Assembly: GCF_016894385.1 (NCBI RefSeq)
Contig: NZ_CP069812.1
Coordinates: forward strand, 1,116,001 to 1,180,000
Origin: Cupriavidus oxalaticus
GTDB lineage: Bacteria; Pseudomonadota; Gammaproteobacteria; Burkholderiales; Burkholderiaceae
Length of the DNA: 64,000 bases
Direction of reading: 5' to 3'
The notes below the pieces were generated by a model that saw nothing but the letters and a program-made list of their open reading frames with translations, made no database searches and was not told the origin of the DNA. Of the stretch, positions 22,822 through 31,745 are shown one piece after another (within the stretch, counting starts at the first letter, position 1; every line of letters begins with the position of its first letter). Position numbers and translations under genes: made by a program.

Positions 22822-23829
22822 TCAGTGGTGCTGATGCGCGCCCGCCCCGGCGCCGGTGGCAATATGCGTGGCCGAGAACAGCTGGGCGCAGTCGACCGGG
22901 TCGAACTCATAGCGCTGGCCGCAGAAATCGCAATGGATCTCCACGTTGCCGCGCTCGGCGATGATGCCCTCGATCTCTTCACGCCCCAGCGACTGCAGCA
23001 TGCCGGCCACTTTGGGCCGCGAGCACGAGCAATGGAAATGCGGCGTCATCGGCTCAAACACGCGCAGGCCGGCGTCCTGCAGGTCTTCCCAGAACAGGCG
23101 GCGCAGCAGCGTCTCGGGCGACTCGGCCAGCAGTTCCTCGGCCTTGAGCGTGGTGCCCAGCTGCACCGCGCGGTCCCAGGTATCCAGGTCCTGCGCCTTG
23201 GCATGGCTGGCCAGCGGTGCGCCGGTCTCGCCCACGTCGGCGGTGCCGCCGTAGGAGGGCAGCTTCTGCAGCAGCATGCCGGCGGCGACGCGGTCGTCGG
23301 CGGCCAGCCACAGGCGCGTGTCGAGCTGCTCGGAGGCCTTCATGTAGTGCTCCAGCACCGCGCTGATCGACGGCAGCGGGCCGTGCTCGTCCGCCAGCGG
23401 CACGATGCCCTGGTACGGCTGCTGGCCCGGCAGCTTGTCCTTCGGGTCGAGCGTGATGGCAAAGCGGCCGTGGCCGTGCGCATGGACCAGCTCGGCCAGC
23501 GTGGCGTCGTCGGCAATCTCCGCGCCCTCGGCCAGCTTGGCGGTGGCGCGCATCGACAGGTCGGACAGGCATTCCACCACCAGCATCCGCACCGGGCCGT
23601 CGCCGTGCAGCTGCATCACCAGCGCGCCGTTGAACTTCAGGTTGGCCGACAGCAGTGCCGCGGCGGCCATCATTTCGCCCAGCAGCCGGCGCACCGGCGT
23701 GGGGTAGCTGTGGCGGCCCAGCACTTCCTGCCAGGTGGCTTCCATGCGCACCAGTTCGCCGCGCACGGGGGCGGCGTCGAACAGGAACTTCTGCAGGGTG
23801 TCGGGGGTGGTGGGGGTAGTCTGGGTCAC
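22822..23829 (-). CDS. hslO: redox-regulated chaperone Hsp33
   Basis: Cytoplasmic holdase activated by oxidation and unfolding. 335 residues, a little longer than the E. coli protein. The C-terminal zinc switch is intact: Cys-Ser-Cys, then 30 residues, then Cys-Asp-Phe-Cys near residues 275-310. The N-terminal domain shows RGELVRMEATWQEVL and the GDGPVRMLVVEC block. A His-containing tail (THIATGAGAGAHQHH) ends it. It lies 48 bp downstream of the gamma-carbonic-anhydrase-like gene on the same strand, so cotranscription is likely. Confidence 0.96.
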   Translation of the reverse strand: MTQTTPTTPDTLQKFLFDAAPVRGELVRMEATWQEVLGRHSYPTPVRRLLGEMMAAAALLSANLKFNGALVMQLHGDGPVRMLVVECLSDLSMRATAKLAEGAEIADDATLAELVHAHGHGRFAITLDPKDKLPGQQPYQGIVPLADEHGPLPSISAVLEHYMKASEQLDTRLWLAADDRVAAGMLLQKLPSYGGTADVGETGAPLASHAKAQDLDTWDRAVQLGTTLKAEELLAESPETLLRRLFWEDLQDAGLRVFEPMTPHFHCSCSRPKVAGMLQSLGREEIEGIIAERGNVEIHCDFCGQRYEFDPVDCAQLFSATHIATGAGAGAHQHH

Positions 23830-23877
23830 GTTGTCTGTCGAGTAATGCGATGGATGCCGCCGCGGCGCCGGCCGGGT

Positions 23878-24402
23878 TCAGCCGATCCGCTTGAGCTGTT
23901 GCTTGTACATGGCCTGCCGCGAGGCGTAGGTTTCGGCGTTGCGGTACAGGTTGGCGACGTCCTCGTCGGTCAGCTGCCGCACCACCTTGGCCGGCGCGCC
24001 CAGGATCAGCGAGCGGTCCGGGAAGACCTTGCCCTCGGTGACCACGGCGCCGGCGCCGACCAGGCATTCCTTGCCGATCACGGCACGGTTCAGCACCACG
24101 GCCTGGATGCCGATCAGCGAGCCTTCGCCGACGGTGCAGCCGTGCAGCATGGCCTGGTGGCCAATCGAGACCTTGTCGCCCAGGGTCAGCGGGCAGCCCG
24201 GGTCGGTGTGCAGCACCGAGCCCTCCTGGATATTGGTGTCATGCCCCACCACGATCGGCTCGTTGTCGCCGCGGATCACGACACCGGGCCAGGCGCTGGC
24301 GCGGGACTTGAGGGTCACGTTACCGATGACGGTGGCTTCCGGGGCCACGTAGGCTTCGCTGTCGATATTGGGCTTGACGTCGCCGAGCTGGTAAAGCGCC
24401 AT
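23878..24402 (-). CDS. gamma-carbonic-anhydrase-like hexapeptide protein (YrdA family)
   Basis: 174-residue left-handed beta-helix protein. The hexapeptide pattern runs from IDSEAYVAPEATVIGNV to about residue 135, and a C-terminal helix follows (VANLYRNAETYASRQ). The three zinc His of gamma-carbonic anhydrases are visible in VLHTDPG and IGHQAMLHG. Homologues such as YrdA and PaaY bind zinc, but activity differs among members, so 'carbonic anhydrase' should be taken as a family label. Start ATG 24400-24402 with AGGAGA upstream. It is divergent from the DUF455 gene. Confidence 0.93.
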   Translation of the reverse strand: MALYQLGDVKPNIDSEAYVAPEATVIGNVTLKSRASAWPGVVIRGDNEPIVVGHDTNIQEGSVLHTDPGCPLTLGDKVSIGHQAMLHGCTVGEGSLIGIQAVVLNRAVIGKECLVGAGAVVTEGKVFPDRSLILGAPAKVVRQLTDEDVANLYRNAETYASRQAMYKQQLKRIG

Positions 24403-24549
24403 GAGGTCTCCTGCACGAAAGGCTTGTGTTGAAATGGGGGTTGCCGCCGGACTTTAAAGAGTCAGCGGGTCTGTGGGGAACTGCATGGCCAGGCACGCGG
24501 GTGGGTGCCGGCGAGGCCCTACAATGGCGGCAGTCCGGATTTTACGCCC

Positions 24550-25404
24550 ATGCCAGAAAAAACACCCGCCACCGCTTTGCCTGATCCGTCACTTTCGCCG
24601 CGCCATCGCGCGCTGGTGGTGCTGTGCATGACCGATCCGCGCGAAAAGGCCGGCGCCGCGCGGGCGTTGTACCGCGATGCCATGGCGCTGTCCGATGGAG
24701 CGCTGCGTGCGGACGAGGCGATCGATGCCGACGGGGGCCATATCATCCCGGGACGTCCGGAGCGGCCGGTGCTGGTAGCGCCGCAGAGCGTCGAACGGCG
24801 CCGCTCGCTACATACGGCTGCCGGGCGCGCGGCGATGATCCACGCGCTGTGCCATATCGAATTCAACGCCATCAACCTCGCGCTGGATGCGGTGTGGCGC
24901 TTTGCCGGCATGCCGCCGGCCTACTACCGCGACTGGCTGCGCGTGGCGGATGAGGAAGCGCTGCACTTCACGCTGCTGGCCGACCATCTGGGCACGCTGG
25001 GTGCGGCCTACGGCGATTTTCCCGCGCACAACAGCCTGTGGGAGATGACCGGCAAGACTGCTGGCGACGTGCTGGCGCGCATGGCGCTGGTGCCGCGCAC
25101 GCTGGAAGCGCGCGGGCTCGATGCCTCGCCGCCGGTGCGCGCCAGGCTGGCCGGCGCCGGGGATCATGCCGCCGCGGCGATCATCGACATCATCCTGCGC
25201 GACGAGGTTGGGCATGTTGCGATCGGCAACCACTGGTACCGCTGGCTGTGCGCGCAGCGCAAGCTGGAGCCGGTGGCTACCTATGCGCAACTGGCCGAGC
25301 AATACCGCGCGCCGAAGCTGCGCGGGCCGTTCAACCTCGAGGCACGGCGCGCGGCCGGGTTTGATGAGGATGAACTGGCCTGGCTGGAGGCGTCGGCCGG
25401 CTAG
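24550..25404 (+). CDS. DUF455 ferritin-like protein
   Basis: 284-residue helical protein of the DUF455 family, which belongs to the ferritin-like superfamily with MiaE-type di-iron proteins. Candidate metal ligands occur in HALCHIEFNAINLALDA (Glu and His), VADEEALHFTLLADHL and LRDEVGHVAIGNHWY, that is, the E-x(n)-ExxH repeat expected for a di-iron four-helix bundle. The ATG at 24550 follows a TACAAT hexamer by some 20 bases. Its stop shares the palindrome CTAG with the stop of the convergent acyl-CoA synthetase. Substrate unknown. Confidence 0.9.
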   Translation: MPEKTPATALPDPSLSPRHRALVVLCMTDPREKAGAARALYRDAMALSDGALRADEAIDADGGHIIPGRPERPVLVAPQSVERRRSLHTAAGRAAMIHALCHIEFNAINLALDAVWRFAGMPPAYYRDWLRVADEEALHFTLLADHLGTLGAAYGDFPAHNSLWEMTGKTAGDVLARMALVPRTLEARGLDASPPVRARLAGAGDHAAAAIIDIILRDEVGHVAIGNHWYRWLCAQRKLEPVATYAQLAEQYRAPKLRGPFNLEARRAAGFDEDELAWLEASAG

Positions 25405-27140
25405 GCCAACTGCCGGCGCTGCGCCGCCCGCTCTTCCTCCAGCAAGCGCAACACCCGCCGCTGGATCTTCCCGGTGGTCGTCATCGGCAGCTGGTCGATA
25501 AACTCGATCGCCTTCGGATACTCGTACGGTGCCAGCTGCCCGCGCACATGCGCCTGCAATTCCGCCACCAGCGCCGCGTCGCCGTCGAACGAGCGCGCCA
25601 CCGCCGGCGTCAGCACCACGAAGGCCTTGACCACCGCGCCGCGCTCGGGATCGGGCGAGGGCACCACCGCGCAGTTGGACACCGCGGGATGCTTGAGCAG
25701 GCAGTTCTCGATCTCGCTCGGCCCGATGCGGTAGCCCGAGGACTTGAACACGTCGTCGGCACGGCCCTGGTACCACAGGTAGCCGTCGGCATCGATGCGC
25801 GCGAGATCGCCGGTGCGGCACCAGCGCAGGCCGTCGCGCTCGACGTACTTGCCCGCGGTCGCCGCCTCGTTCTTCCAGTAGCCGAGGAAGAACACCGGGT
25901 CCGGATGCCCGGCGCTATCGGTGGCGCAGACCGCGACCTCGCCGTCCTCGCCCGGTGCGCAGGGGCGGCCTTCATCGTCGATCACCTGCACGCGATGGCC
26001 GGGGTAGGGGCGGCCCATCGAGCCGGGCCGCGCCGGCCAGCCCAGGCGCTCGCCGTCGTTCTGCGCGGTGCAGTTGCCGACGATGTAGTTGATCTCGGTC
26101 TGGCCGAACATCTCGTTGACGATCACGCCGAGGGCATCGCGGCACCAGCCGAACACGGTCTCGCCAACCGCTTCACCGGCGCTCATCAAGGCGCGCAGCC
26201 TGATGTCATAACGCTGCCGCGGTTCGGGGCAGGCTTTCATCATCTGCTTGAGCGCGGTCGGGAACAGGAAGGTGTTGGTGACGGCGTAGCGCTCGAGCAG
26301 TTCGAAGGCACGCTCGGCGGAGAAACGGCCCTGGTAGCCGACGATGGGCTTGCCAAAATACAGCGCCGGCATCAGCGCATCCCACAGCCCGCCGGTCCAG
26401 GCCCAGTCGGCCGGGCTCCAGAACACGTCGTCGTCCTGCGGATACCAGTTCTGCGAGCAGACAAAGCCGGTCAGGTTGCCGATCAGCGCGCGGTGCGGGA
26501 TCAGCGCGCCCTTGGGCGGGCCGGTGGTGCCGCTGGTGTAGATCAGCACGGCAGCCTCGCCGGCTTTGGTCTCTTCGGCAGTGAAGCTGGGCAGTTGCGC
26601 GGCCAGCAGCACGTCCCAGTCGTGGTCGCCGCGTCCGTGCGCATCGCCGGCGGCGATCACGGTGGCCAGCGCCGGGCATTCCGGGCGCGCCGCGAGCACG
26701 TTGTCGATCGAGGTTTCGTCGGCAATCGCCACGCAGGCTCCGCTGTGTGCGATGCGGTAGGCCAGCGCCTCCGGCCCGAACAGCATCGACAGCGGCATCG
26801 CGATCGCGCCCAGCTGGTAGATCGCCATGTGGGCGATCACGGTCTCGATCCGCTGCGGCATCACGATCGCCACCCGGTCGCCGCGCGCCACGCCCAGGTC
26901 GCGCAGCGCCGCCGAGAGCCGGTTGGCCTCGGCCTGGATGTGGGCGAAGGTATGCGCGTTGCGGCGGCCGTCCTCGTGCTCGGTATAGACGGCGATGCGG
27001 TCCATGGTTGCCGGGTCCCGCGCCCAGCGGCCGCAGCAGGCTTCGGCAATGTTGAAGTCCGGGGGGATTTCCCAGCGGAAGGATTCGTACAGCGCGCGGT
27101 AGTCGTCGCGCCGGCTTGCCGGCAAGGCAGCTGCGGCCAT
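25401..27140 (-). CDS. AMP-dependent acyl-CoA synthetase (medium-chain-like)
   Basis: 579-residue adenylate-forming enzyme that should activate a carboxylic acid to its CoA thioester. Core motifs: A3 LIYTSGTTGPPKGA near 170, A5 MFGQTEINYIVGN near 315, A7 WCRTGDLARIDADGYLWYQGR, A8 SGYRIGPSEIE and the catalytic-Lys motif TTTGKIQRR near the C-terminus. The ANL layout and WxPADWAWTGGL segment resemble ACSM/acetate-like synthetases. Start ATG 27138-27140, with a GGAGACC leader; a further upstream start would run into the divergent promoter. It is divergent from an alpha/beta hydrolase across a TetR-like palindrome, suggesting joint control in fatty or aromatic acid use. Confidence 0.92.
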   Translation of the reverse strand: MAAAALPASRRDDYRALYESFRWEIPPDFNIAEACCGRWARDPATMDRIAVYTEHEDGRRNAHTFAHIQAEANRLSAALRDLGVARGDRVAIVMPQRIETVIAHMAIYQLGAIAMPLSMLFGPEALAYRIAHSGACVAIADETSIDNVLAARPECPALATVIAAGDAHGRGDHDWDVLLAAQLPSFTAEETKAGEAAVLIYTSGTTGPPKGALIPHRALIGNLTGFVCSQNWYPQDDDVFWSPADWAWTGGLWDALMPALYFGKPIVGYQGRFSAERAFELLERYAVTNTFLFPTALKQMMKACPEPRQRYDIRLRALMSAGEAVGETVFGWCRDALGVIVNEMFGQTEINYIVGNCTAQNDGERLGWPARPGSMGRPYPGHRVQVIDDEGRPCAPGEDGEVAVCATDSAGHPDPVFFLGYWKNEAATAGKYVERDGLRWCRTGDLARIDADGYLWYQGRADDVFKSSGYRIGPSEIENCLLKHPAVSNCAVVPSPDPERGAVVKAFVVLTPAVARSFDGDAALVAELQAHVRGQLAPYEYPKAIEFIDQLPMTTTGKIQRRVLRLLEEERAAQRRQLA

Positions 27141-27203
27141 CCAAGGTCTCCTGAAGGTCTTCGGTCCGCCGAGACGCGCCCTGCCGCAAACCGCCGCGGC
27201 CGC

Positions 27204-27231
27204 TATAATGCGCACAAGCGAACGATCGTTC
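27204..27231 (+). promoter_or_regulatory. promoter -10 with overlapping TetR-like operator
   Basis: TATAAT at 27204-27209 is followed by a perfect 12-bp palindrome GAACGATCGTTC at 27220-27231, around the expected transcription start of the hydrolase gene and upstream of the divergent acyl-CoA synthetase. Such GAACG-x-CGTTC palindromes are typical of TetR-family repressors, including those of acyl-CoA metabolism. No tetR gene is adjacent. Confidence 0.65.
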
Positions 27232-27291
27232 TATTTTGTCGAGGCTTCCGCCCGCCCCGCGGCAGGAAGACCCGACGCAAGGGTGGAGACA

Positions 27292-28185
27292 ATGACAATC
27301 AAGGAAACCTCGCGGTCTGAATTTATCACGTTGCGCGGGCTGCGCTACCACGTGCGCCACTGGGGCACGCCCGGCGCGCGCAAGCTGTTCATGCTGCATG
27401 GCTGGATGGACGTGGCCGCCTCGTTCCAGTTCCTGGTCGACCACCTGCGCGGCGACTGGCACGTGATCGCACCCGACTGGCGCGGCTTTGGCGAGACCGA
27501 CTGGCCCTCGCGCTATCCCGGCACGCAGTCGTACTGGTTCCCCGACTACGTCGCCGACCTGGAGGCGCTGCTCGACCACTACCAGCCGGAAGGGCAGGTC
27601 GACCTGGTCGGCCACAGCATGGGCGCCAACGTGATCTGCCTGTATGCCGGCATCCGCCCCGAACGCGTGCGCCGCGTGGTGGACCTGGAAGGCTTCGGCA
27701 TGACGGCGACACGGCCGGCGCATGCCCCCAGGCGCTACGCGCGGTGGCTTGACGAGCTGCGCATTGGCGGTGAGCTGAGGACCTACGACAGCGTCGACGG
27801 CGTGGCCGCGCGCCTGCAGAAGACCAACCCGCGCCTGCCGGACGACCGCGCCGCGTTCCTGGCCGCGCACTGGTCGCGCCGGAATGCCGACGGCCGCTGG
27901 GAAATCCTGGGCGACCCGGCGCACAAGCTGGTCAATCCGATGCTGTACCGGCTCGATGAAGTGATGGCGATCTGGGAACAGGTCACAGCGCCGGTGTTGC
28001 ATGTGGAAGCGCGTAATTCGGAGACGCTGCGCAATATCGCCCACAAGCAGAGCATCGACGAATTCAAGGAGCGCTTCCGCGCGTTCCGCGATTTCCGTGA
28101 AGCGGTGATCGACGATGCCGGCCACATGCTGCATCACGACCAGCCGGCCGCGGTGGCGGAACTGGTCGAGGCGTTCTGTCGTTAA
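27292..28185 (+). CDS. alpha/beta hydrolase
   Basis: 297-residue alpha/beta-hydrolase. The oxyanion HGWMD lies near residue 40, the nucleophile elbow is GHSMGAN (Ser near 108), the acid is probably Asp in the strand before LHVEARNSE, and the catalytic His is in DAGHMLHHDQP near 275. Start ATG 27292 with GGTGGAGACA upstream; an in-frame ATG at 27208 lies inside the operator region. Size and cap region resemble epoxide hydrolase or haloalkane dehalogenase-like esterases, but no substrate can be named. It faces the acyl-CoA synthetase and ends 14 bp from the convergent FNR stop. Confidence 0.88.
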   Translation: MTIKETSRSEFITLRGLRYHVRHWGTPGARKLFMLHGWMDVAASFQFLVDHLRGDWHVIAPDWRGFGETDWPSRYPGTQSYWFPDYVADLEALLDHYQPEGQVDLVGHSMGANVICLYAGIRPERVRRVVDLEGFGMTATRPAHAPRRYARWLDELRIGGELRTYDSVDGVAARLQKTNPRLPDDRAAFLAAHWSRRNADGRWEILGDPAHKLVNPMLYRLDEVMAIWEQVTAPVLHVEARNSETLRNIAHKQSIDEFKERFRAFRDFREAVIDDAGHMLHHDQPAAVAELVEAFCR

Positions 28186-28199
28186 GCCGGTGAGCGCGC

Positions 28200-29279
28200 T
28201 CAGGCGTGCGTGAGCTTTTCCTTCAGCGCGGCGTTGTTGCTGGTGTGCACATGCACCAGCGCCTTCTCCGGGAAGGCGTAGTGATATGCCTTGCGCAGCG
28301 CCAGCGCGGCTTCATGGAAGCCTGACAGGATCAGCTTCTGCTTGTTGGGGTAGAAGGCGATATCGCCCGCGGCAAAGATGCCGCGGCGCGAGCTTTCATA
28401 TGTGGTGGTGTCGACCAGGATGCGGCCGGCGCGCATGTCCATGTCCCATTGCGCGATCGGGCCGGGTTCGGACACCAGGCCGTACAGCGCCACCAGCTCG
28501 TCGGCGGGCAGCATCTGGCTGCCGTCGCGGGTGCGCACTTCCACTTCGGCCAGTGCCTCGCCGTCGGTGCGCAGGGCGCCCAGCATGCCGACCACGAAAT
28601 CCATCTCGCCGGCCGCCACCGCGGCGCGCATCTCGGCTACGGTGCCATCGGCGGCGCGGAAGCCCTCGCGCCGGTGCAGCAGCGTCACGCGCGCAGCCAC
28701 CTTGCGCAGCGCCAGCGCCCAGTCCAGCGCCGAATCGCCGCCGCCGGCGACGATCACCCGCTTGCCGGCAAAGCGCGAGACATCGCGCACGGCGTAGTGC
28801 ACGTGGCGGTCCTCCAGCGCTGCGGCTTCCGGCAGCGCCACGCGCTGCGGCGCGAACGCGCCCGCGCCGGAGCAGACCAGCACCGCCGCGACATCGAAGC
28901 GCTTGCCGCCATCGGTGGTGACCAGCATGCGCGGGTGCGCCGGTTGGCCGTCCTGCGCTGGCGCGCCGGGCATTTCGGACACGCTTTCGGCGCGCTGGCC
29001 GAAATGCATCGGGAAGGCGAACGGCTCGCATTGCTCCAGCAGCCGGTCCACCAGTTCCTGCGCCAGGCAGCCGGGCACGGCCGGGATGTCGTAGATCGGC
29101 TTCTCGGGATACAGCTCGGTGCACTGGCCGCCGGCGCGGTCGAGCACGTCGATCAGTTCACATTTGAGGCCGAGCACGCCGGCCTGGAAGGCGGCGAACA
29201 GCCCGACCGGACCGGCGCCCACGATCAGGACGTCAGTGGTGGCGACGGCGGGCGTGGCGGTGGTGGTGTCGATAGACAT
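28200..29279 (-). CDS. ferredoxin/flavodoxin-NADP+ reductase, thioredoxin-reductase type
   Basis: 359-residue FAD- and NADPH-binding oxidoreductase of the type 2 (thioredoxin-reductase-like) FNR family. The FAD motif VGAGPVGLFAAFQAG is near residue 20, the GGQCTELYPEKPIYDIPA block is diagnostic of this FNR type, and the NADPH motif GGGDSALDWAL is near 165. The redox CxxC of thioredoxin reductase is missing, as expected. The C-terminal GDIAFYPNKQKLILSGFHEAALA block is intact. Start ATG 29277-29279. It probably passes electrons between NADPH and ferredoxin. Confidence 0.93.
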   Translation of the reverse strand: MSIDTTTATPAVATTDVLIVGAGPVGLFAAFQAGVLGLKCELIDVLDRAGGQCTELYPEKPIYDIPAVPGCLAQELVDRLLEQCEPFAFPMHFGQRAESVSEMPGAPAQDGQPAHPRMLVTTDGGKRFDVAAVLVCSGAGAFAPQRVALPEAAALEDRHVHYAVRDVSRFAGKRVIVAGGGDSALDWALALRKVAARVTLLHRREGFRAADGTVAEMRAAVAAGEMDFVVGMLGALRTDGEALAEVEVRTRDGSQMLPADELVALYGLVSEPGPIAQWDMDMRAGRILVDTTTYESSRRGIFAAGDIAFYPNKQKLILSGFHEAALALRKAYHYAFPEKALVHVHTSNNAALKEKLTHA

Positions 29280-29460
29280 GGTGGGCAAGGCGGGCACGGA
29301 CGGCCCGCGGAAGAGGGTGCAAAGCCCGACTATACCCCGCACCAGCCCGTTTCCCGGCGACGCCAGCGTTGCCGGCAGGGCTTTGCCATGGGCGCCAGAC
29401 CACCTCCGGCACGCCGCGGGCGCCACGCAGGCGAAGGGCGACCGGAGTAGAATGAGCCCC

Positions 29461-30306
29461 ATGCAAAACGCCCACGCCATCAACGCCGACCTGCACTGCC
29501 ATTCCACCGTGTCCGACGGCACGCTGTCGCCTCGCGCGATAGCGGAAATCGCGCGCGATGCGGGCGTCCAGTACTGGGCACTGACCGACCACGACGAGGT
29601 CGGCGGGCAGGCCGCGGCGCGCGCCGCGGCCGAGGAATTCGGCATGCGCTATGTGCCGGGCGTGGAGATCTCGGTGACCTGGGCCGGGCAGACCGTGCAT
29701 ATCGTCGGCCTGCAAATCGACCCGTTCTGTCCCGAGCTGATCGATGGCCTGACCGACACCCGTACCGGACGTGCCCGGCGTGCGCGCGACATCGGCGACG
29801 CGCTGGCCAGGGTCGGCATCGAGGGCGCCTACGCAGGCGCGCTGAAATACGTGGGCAATCCCGATCTGATCTCGCGCACCCATTTCGCGCGCTGGCTGGT
29901 TGACCAGGGCCGGTGCGCAACCATCGGCGATGTGTTCAGCGAATACCTGTCGGAAGGCCGGCCCGGCTATGTCGGCCATCGCTGGGCCAGTCTGTCCGAA
30001 GCCGTGGGCTGGATCCGCACCGCCGGCGGCATCGCCGTGCTGGCGCACCCTGGCCGCTACCACTACACCGACACCCAGCACGATGCCCTGTTCGACGAGT
30101 TCAAGTCGCTCGGCGGTGGCGCCGTCGAAGTCGTGACCGGCAGCCACACGCCGGACCAGTACCGCCGCTATGCCGAGGTGGCGCGCCACTATGGGCTGCT
30201 GGCCTCGCGCGGCTCGGATTTCCACGGGCCCGGCGAAGGCCGGGTCGAGCTCGGCACGCTGCCGCCGCTGCCGTCCACGGTCACGCCGGTCTGGCACGAC
30301 TGGTAA
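29461..30306 (+). CDS. PHP-domain phosphoesterase (YciV/RNase AM-like)
   Basis: 281-residue PHP-domain enzyme. Characterised close homologues are 3',5'-nucleotide bisphosphatases or the 5'-3' exoribonuclease RNase AM, which matures rRNA 5' ends. Metal ligands are visible: DLHCHSTVSDGT near residue 9, LTDHDE near 42, GVEIS near 67, HPGRYH near 190 and SDFHGPG near 255. The ATG at 29461 is chosen with GGAG about 13 bases upstream; an ATG at 29452 in frame is an alternative. It is followed by the YrdC-like gene after 40 bp. Confidence 0.92.
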   Translation: MQNAHAINADLHCHSTVSDGTLSPRAIAEIARDAGVQYWALTDHDEVGGQAAARAAAEEFGMRYVPGVEISVTWAGQTVHIVGLQIDPFCPELIDGLTDTRTGRARRARDIGDALARVGIEGAYAGALKYVGNPDLISRTHFARWLVDQGRCATIGDVFSEYLSEGRPGYVGHRWASLSEAVGWIRTAGGIAVLAHPGRYHYTDTQHDALFDEFKSLGGGAVEVVTGSHTPDQYRRYAEVARHYGLLASRGSDFHGPGEGRVELGTLPPLPSTVTPVWHDW

Positions 30307-30346
30307 CCCGCCAGCCAAACGAAAAGCCAAACCAAAGGCGCCCTGC

Positions 30347-30970
30347 ATGTCCCAGTACTTCGAGATCCATCCGCTCAACCCGCAGTCGCGCCTGATCAAG
30401 CAGGCCGCGCAGATCCTGCAGAAGGGCGGACTGATCGCGCTGCCGACCGATTCCAGCTACGCGCTCGCCTGCCAGCTCGACGACAAGCACGCGGTCGAGC
30501 GCCTGCGCCGGCTGCGCGGCATCGACGATCGCCACCACCTGACCCTGATGTGCCGCGATCTGTCCGAGCTGGGCAACTTTGCCCGCGTCGACAACCGCCA
30601 GTACCGCTGGATCAAGGGCGCCACGCCGGGGCCATACGTCTTTATCCTGGAAGCCACCAAGGAAGTGCCGCGGCGCCTGTCGCACCCGGCGCGCAAGACC
30701 ATCGGCATGCGCGTGCCCGACCACGCCATCCCGCTGGCGCTGCTGGGCGAAACCGGCGAGCCGCTGATCACGGCCACGCTGCAGATGCCCGGCGACGACG
30801 AGCCGCTCAACGACCCGGCAGAAATCCGCGTCCGGCTGGAAAAACAGCTCGACCTGGTGGTCTGCGGCGGCCCGGCGCCGGCGCAGCCGACCACGGTGAT
30901 CGACCTCACCGGCGGCGAGCCCGAGCTGGTGCGCGCCGGCCGCGGCGACATCTCGCGCTTCGGGCTCTGA
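30347..30970 (+). CDS. Sua5/YciO/YrdC-family protein (YciO-like)
   Basis: 207-residue YrdC-fold protein. The KxR-ST-type nucleotide pocket region reads KGGLIALPTDSSYALAC near residues 27-44, with RLRGIDDRHHLTLMCRDLSELG after it. It lacks the C-terminal Sua5 domain. The ordering beside the PHP gene (trpH-yciO in E. coli) indicates the YciO branch rather than TsaC. YciO has YrdC-like folding but its contribution to t6A formation is weak or uncertain. Start ATG 30347. Confidence 0.9.
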   Translation: MSQYFEIHPLNPQSRLIKQAAQILQKGGLIALPTDSSYALACQLDDKHAVERLRRLRGIDDRHHLTLMCRDLSELGNFARVDNRQYRWIKGATPGPYVFILEATKEVPRRLSHPARKTIGMRVPDHAIPLALLGETGEPLITATLQMPGDDEPLNDPAEIRVRLEKQLDLVVCGGPAPAQPTTVIDLTGGEPELVRAGRGDISRFGL

Positions 30971-31067
30971 GTTCGGGCGCTGAACGTGAGCTGCTGAACC
31001 CGCGCTGCGCCGCCAGCGGTGCGCCGCCGTGCGCCTGGCAAGCCGGCGGCCCGTTACAATAGCCGTC

Positions 31068-31733
31068 ATGGATTCCTCTCTTATCCAGACCTTCGCGGTC
31101 TATGCCCTGCCGGTGCTGCTCGCCATCACGCTGCACGAGGCGTCGCACGGTTATGTGGCCAAAGTGTTTGGCGACAACACGGCCTATTCGCTCGGGCGGG
31201 TCAGCCTGAACCCGATCCGCCATATCGATCCGATCGGCACCGTGGCGGTGCCGCTGCTGCTCTACATCATGACCAGCGGCCAGTTCGTGTTTGGCTACGC
31301 CAAGCCGGTGCCGGTGGTGTTCGAGCGCCTGCGCAACCCGCGCTGGCATGGCATGTGGGTGGCACTGGCGGGCCCGGCCAGCAATGTGGTGCAGGCCTTC
31401 GCCTGGGTGCTGCTGGCGATCGGCCTGACCTGGGGCGGGGTGCGTGAGCCCTTCTTTGGCGAAATGGCGCTGGCGGGCGTGCGCGTCAACCTGGTGGTGG
31501 CCGCCTTCAACCTGTTCCCGGTGCCGCCGCTGGACGGCGGCCGCGTGCTGACCGCGCTGCTGCCGCAGGGCGTGGCGCGCGCAGTGTCGCGTATCGAGCC
31601 CTACGGGATTTTCGTGGTGCTGGCGCTGGTCGCCGCGGGGGTGATCACCTCCATCTGGATGACGCCGGTGGTCAATGTGCTGATGTCGCTGATCGAGCTG
31701 ATGCTGCGCCCGATCGTGATCCTGCTGCACTGA
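31068..31733 (+). CDS. site-2 protease (M50) membrane metalloprotease
   Basis: 221-residue polytopic membrane protein of the M50 group. The zinc motif HEASH lies near residues 21-25 inside the first membrane helix, and the third ligand is in NLFPVPPLDGGRVL near residue 160. About five hydrophobic segments are apparent; there are no PDZ or CBS domains, so it is a minimal group member. A TACAAT hexamer lies 13 bp before the ATG at 31068, so a separate promoter with a very short leader is possible. Substrate unknown. Confidence 0.92.
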   Translation: MDSSLIQTFAVYALPVLLAITLHEASHGYVAKVFGDNTAYSLGRVSLNPIRHIDPIGTVAVPLLLYIMTSGQFVFGYAKPVPVVFERLRNPRWHGMWVALAGPASNVVQAFAWVLLAIGLTWGGVREPFFGEMALAGVRVNLVVAAFNLFPVPPLDGGRVLTALLPQGVARAVSRIEPYGIFVVLALVAAGVITSIWMTPVVNVLMSLIELMLRPIVILLH

Positions 31734-31745
31734 CGGGGGGGCGCC

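Noticed and set aside
22825..24432. 535-residue plus-strand open frame
   Set aside because: Antisense to hslO and the gamma-carbonic-anhydrase-like gene, with no recognisable pattern.
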